Below the pieces are notes generated by a model. That model did not search any database and was not told where the DNA came from. It was given only the letters and a program-made list of their open reading frames with translations. 6,517 bases of DNA from JBBRFH01 sp038224615. GTDB lineage: Bacteria > Planctomycetota > Phycisphaerae > Tepidisphaerales > Tepidisphaeraceae. The stretch covers positions 1 to 6,517 of the forward strand of contig JBBRFH010000202.1 in NCBI GenBank assembly GCA_038224615.1, given 5' to 3'. Below, piece after piece: positions 5,990 through 6,517 of this stretch. The translations under genes and the position numbers were made by a program. Within the stretch, counting starts at the first letter, position 1, and the number at the start of each line of letters is the position of its first letter.

Positions 5990-6059
5990 ATTGCCTCCCT
6001 CTCCCTCATTGCCTCCGTGCCCCATTGCCTCATTGCCTTTCCGCCTCATTTTCTCATTG
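5962..6059 (+). repeat. Degenerate 8-bp tandem repeat (CCTCATTG / CCTCCGTG units)
   Basis: About twelve consecutive units can be laid out from 5962. Most are 8 bp and read CCTCATTG or CCTCCGTG, with variants CCCCATTG, CCTTTCCG, CCTCATTT and TCTCATTG and one 10-bp unit (CCTCCCTCTC). The array fills most of the roughly 230-bp divergent gap and stops about 30 bp before the start of the next plus-strand gene. A period of 8 is not a codon multiple and the array has no protein character. It resembles the short tandemly repeated repetitive sequences known from cyanobacteria in style, not in sequence. I see no clear promoter for either flanking gene in the rest of the gap. Confidence 0.9.
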
Positions 6060-6088
6060 CCCGCTTTTACGGTACGATGTCCCGCCCT

Positions 6089-6517
6089 ATGAAGAGCGAA
6101 CATCGGCACGAGTTGGAGGCAAACTCGCTGGCAGGGTTTTTGAATAACCTGCCCGAGAACCTGCGCAAGCACAGCAACAAGATCTTTCTCGTCGTCGCCG
6201 CCGGGCTGCTGGTGTTCGCGGGATTGCGGTATCGCGACAATCAGCAACTGATCAAGGAGCAGGAGACGCGCACCGCGCTGGCGAGCGCCTGGGATGCCGC
6301 CGGGCAGCTTCGCAACATGCAGATCGCCTTCCTGCGAGCTCGCCCGGAGTCGATCGGCGACATCGTCAAGACGCGCAACGAGCTGCTCGAAACCGGCAAC
6401 CGCAGCGCGCAGCAGGTAATCAGCGATTCGGAAAAACCCAAGGACGCCTCCCGCATGGCCAGCGCCTGGCTGGCGCGGGCCGAACTGTTCTGGACGTTGG
6501 CGAACCTGCCGGAGACA
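6089..6517 (+). CDS. Single-pass membrane protein, probably TPR/YfgM-like (3' end outside window)
   Basis: The frame is open to the window end, giving 143 visible residues. It begins MKSEHRHELEANSLAGFL, has one membrane segment at about 32-46 (IFLVVAAGLLVFAGL) followed by RYRD, then a charged, alanine-rich helical region (ALASAWDAAGQLRN, ASRMASAWLARAELFWTLANL). A short cytoplasmic N-terminus, single anchor and A-rich helical pairs fit the tetratricopeptide-like proteins related to YfgM, a periplasmic helper at the SecYEG translocon. The TPR repeats are only starting, so the family call is tentative. I prefer ATG 6089 because I recall planctomycete proteins opening with MKSEHRHEL; ATG 6077 would add MSRP. 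Neither start has a clear ribosome site. The gene is divergent from purF, across the 8-bp tandem array. Confidence 0.72.
   Translation, partial: MKSEHRHELEANSLAGFLNNLPENLRKHSNKIFLVVAAGLLVFAGLRYRDNQQLIKEQETRTALASAWDAAGQLRNMQIAFLRARPESIGDIVKTRNELLETGNRSAQQVISDSEKPKDASRMASAWLARAELFWTLANLPET

Noticed and set aside
5962..6059. CRISPR array
   Set aside because: The periodicity is 8 bp with no unique spacers and no cas genes nearby.
5858..6247. A 130-codon N-terminal extension of PurF
   Set aside because: The frame is merely open. The added residues come from the tandem repeat and the antisense of the divergent membrane protein, and PurF similarity begins only just before C24.

Overview
This GC-rich window reads as ordinary chromosomal sequence from a bacterium, most probably a planctomycete and perhaps of the Phycisphaerae type. 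That placement is inferred from remembered family resemblance, not a search. The supporting traits are a DksA-like protein with a dissolved zinc finger, an LspA with a VRDMI motif, a RibD whose deaminase zinc loop is one residue longer than usual, a membrane-anchored P-loop GTPase with a DLPD switch motif, and a membrane protein beginning MKSEHRHEL.

Layout from left to right. Positions 1-177 are the 3' end of a DksA/TraR-like gene on the plus strand. A 188-bp gap follows, dominated by a 90-bp imperfect palindromic repeat. Next come lspA (signal peptidase II) and ribD (riboflavin deaminase/reductase), 13 bp apart and probably cotranscribed. A 105-bp convergent gap holds two REP-like hairpins in inverted orientation. 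On the minus strand, transcribed right to left, lie purF (glutamine PRPP amidotransferase), a TlpA/ResA-type thioredoxin, and a 573-residue membrane-anchored GTPase. These are tightly spaced, with a 36-bp gap and then a short overlap, and look like one operon. A divergent gap of about 230 bp upstream of purF is mostly a degenerate 8-bp tandem repeat with an inverted block. The last gene, on the plus strand and cut by the window end, is a single-pass membrane protein likely of the TPR/YfgM-like class.

Functionally, the genes cover housekeeping: lipoprotein maturation (lspA), riboflavin synthesis (ribD), purine synthesis (purF) and envelope thiol chemistry (tlpA). The least understood gene is the GTPase. 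I see no CRISPR array, tRNA, rRNA, insertion sequence, phage gene or defence cassette. I cannot claim a new multi-gene system. The most notable unexplained material is the repeat content, because each of the three larger intergenic gaps carries a different repeat type, together with the GTPase and the divergent reductase half of RibD.
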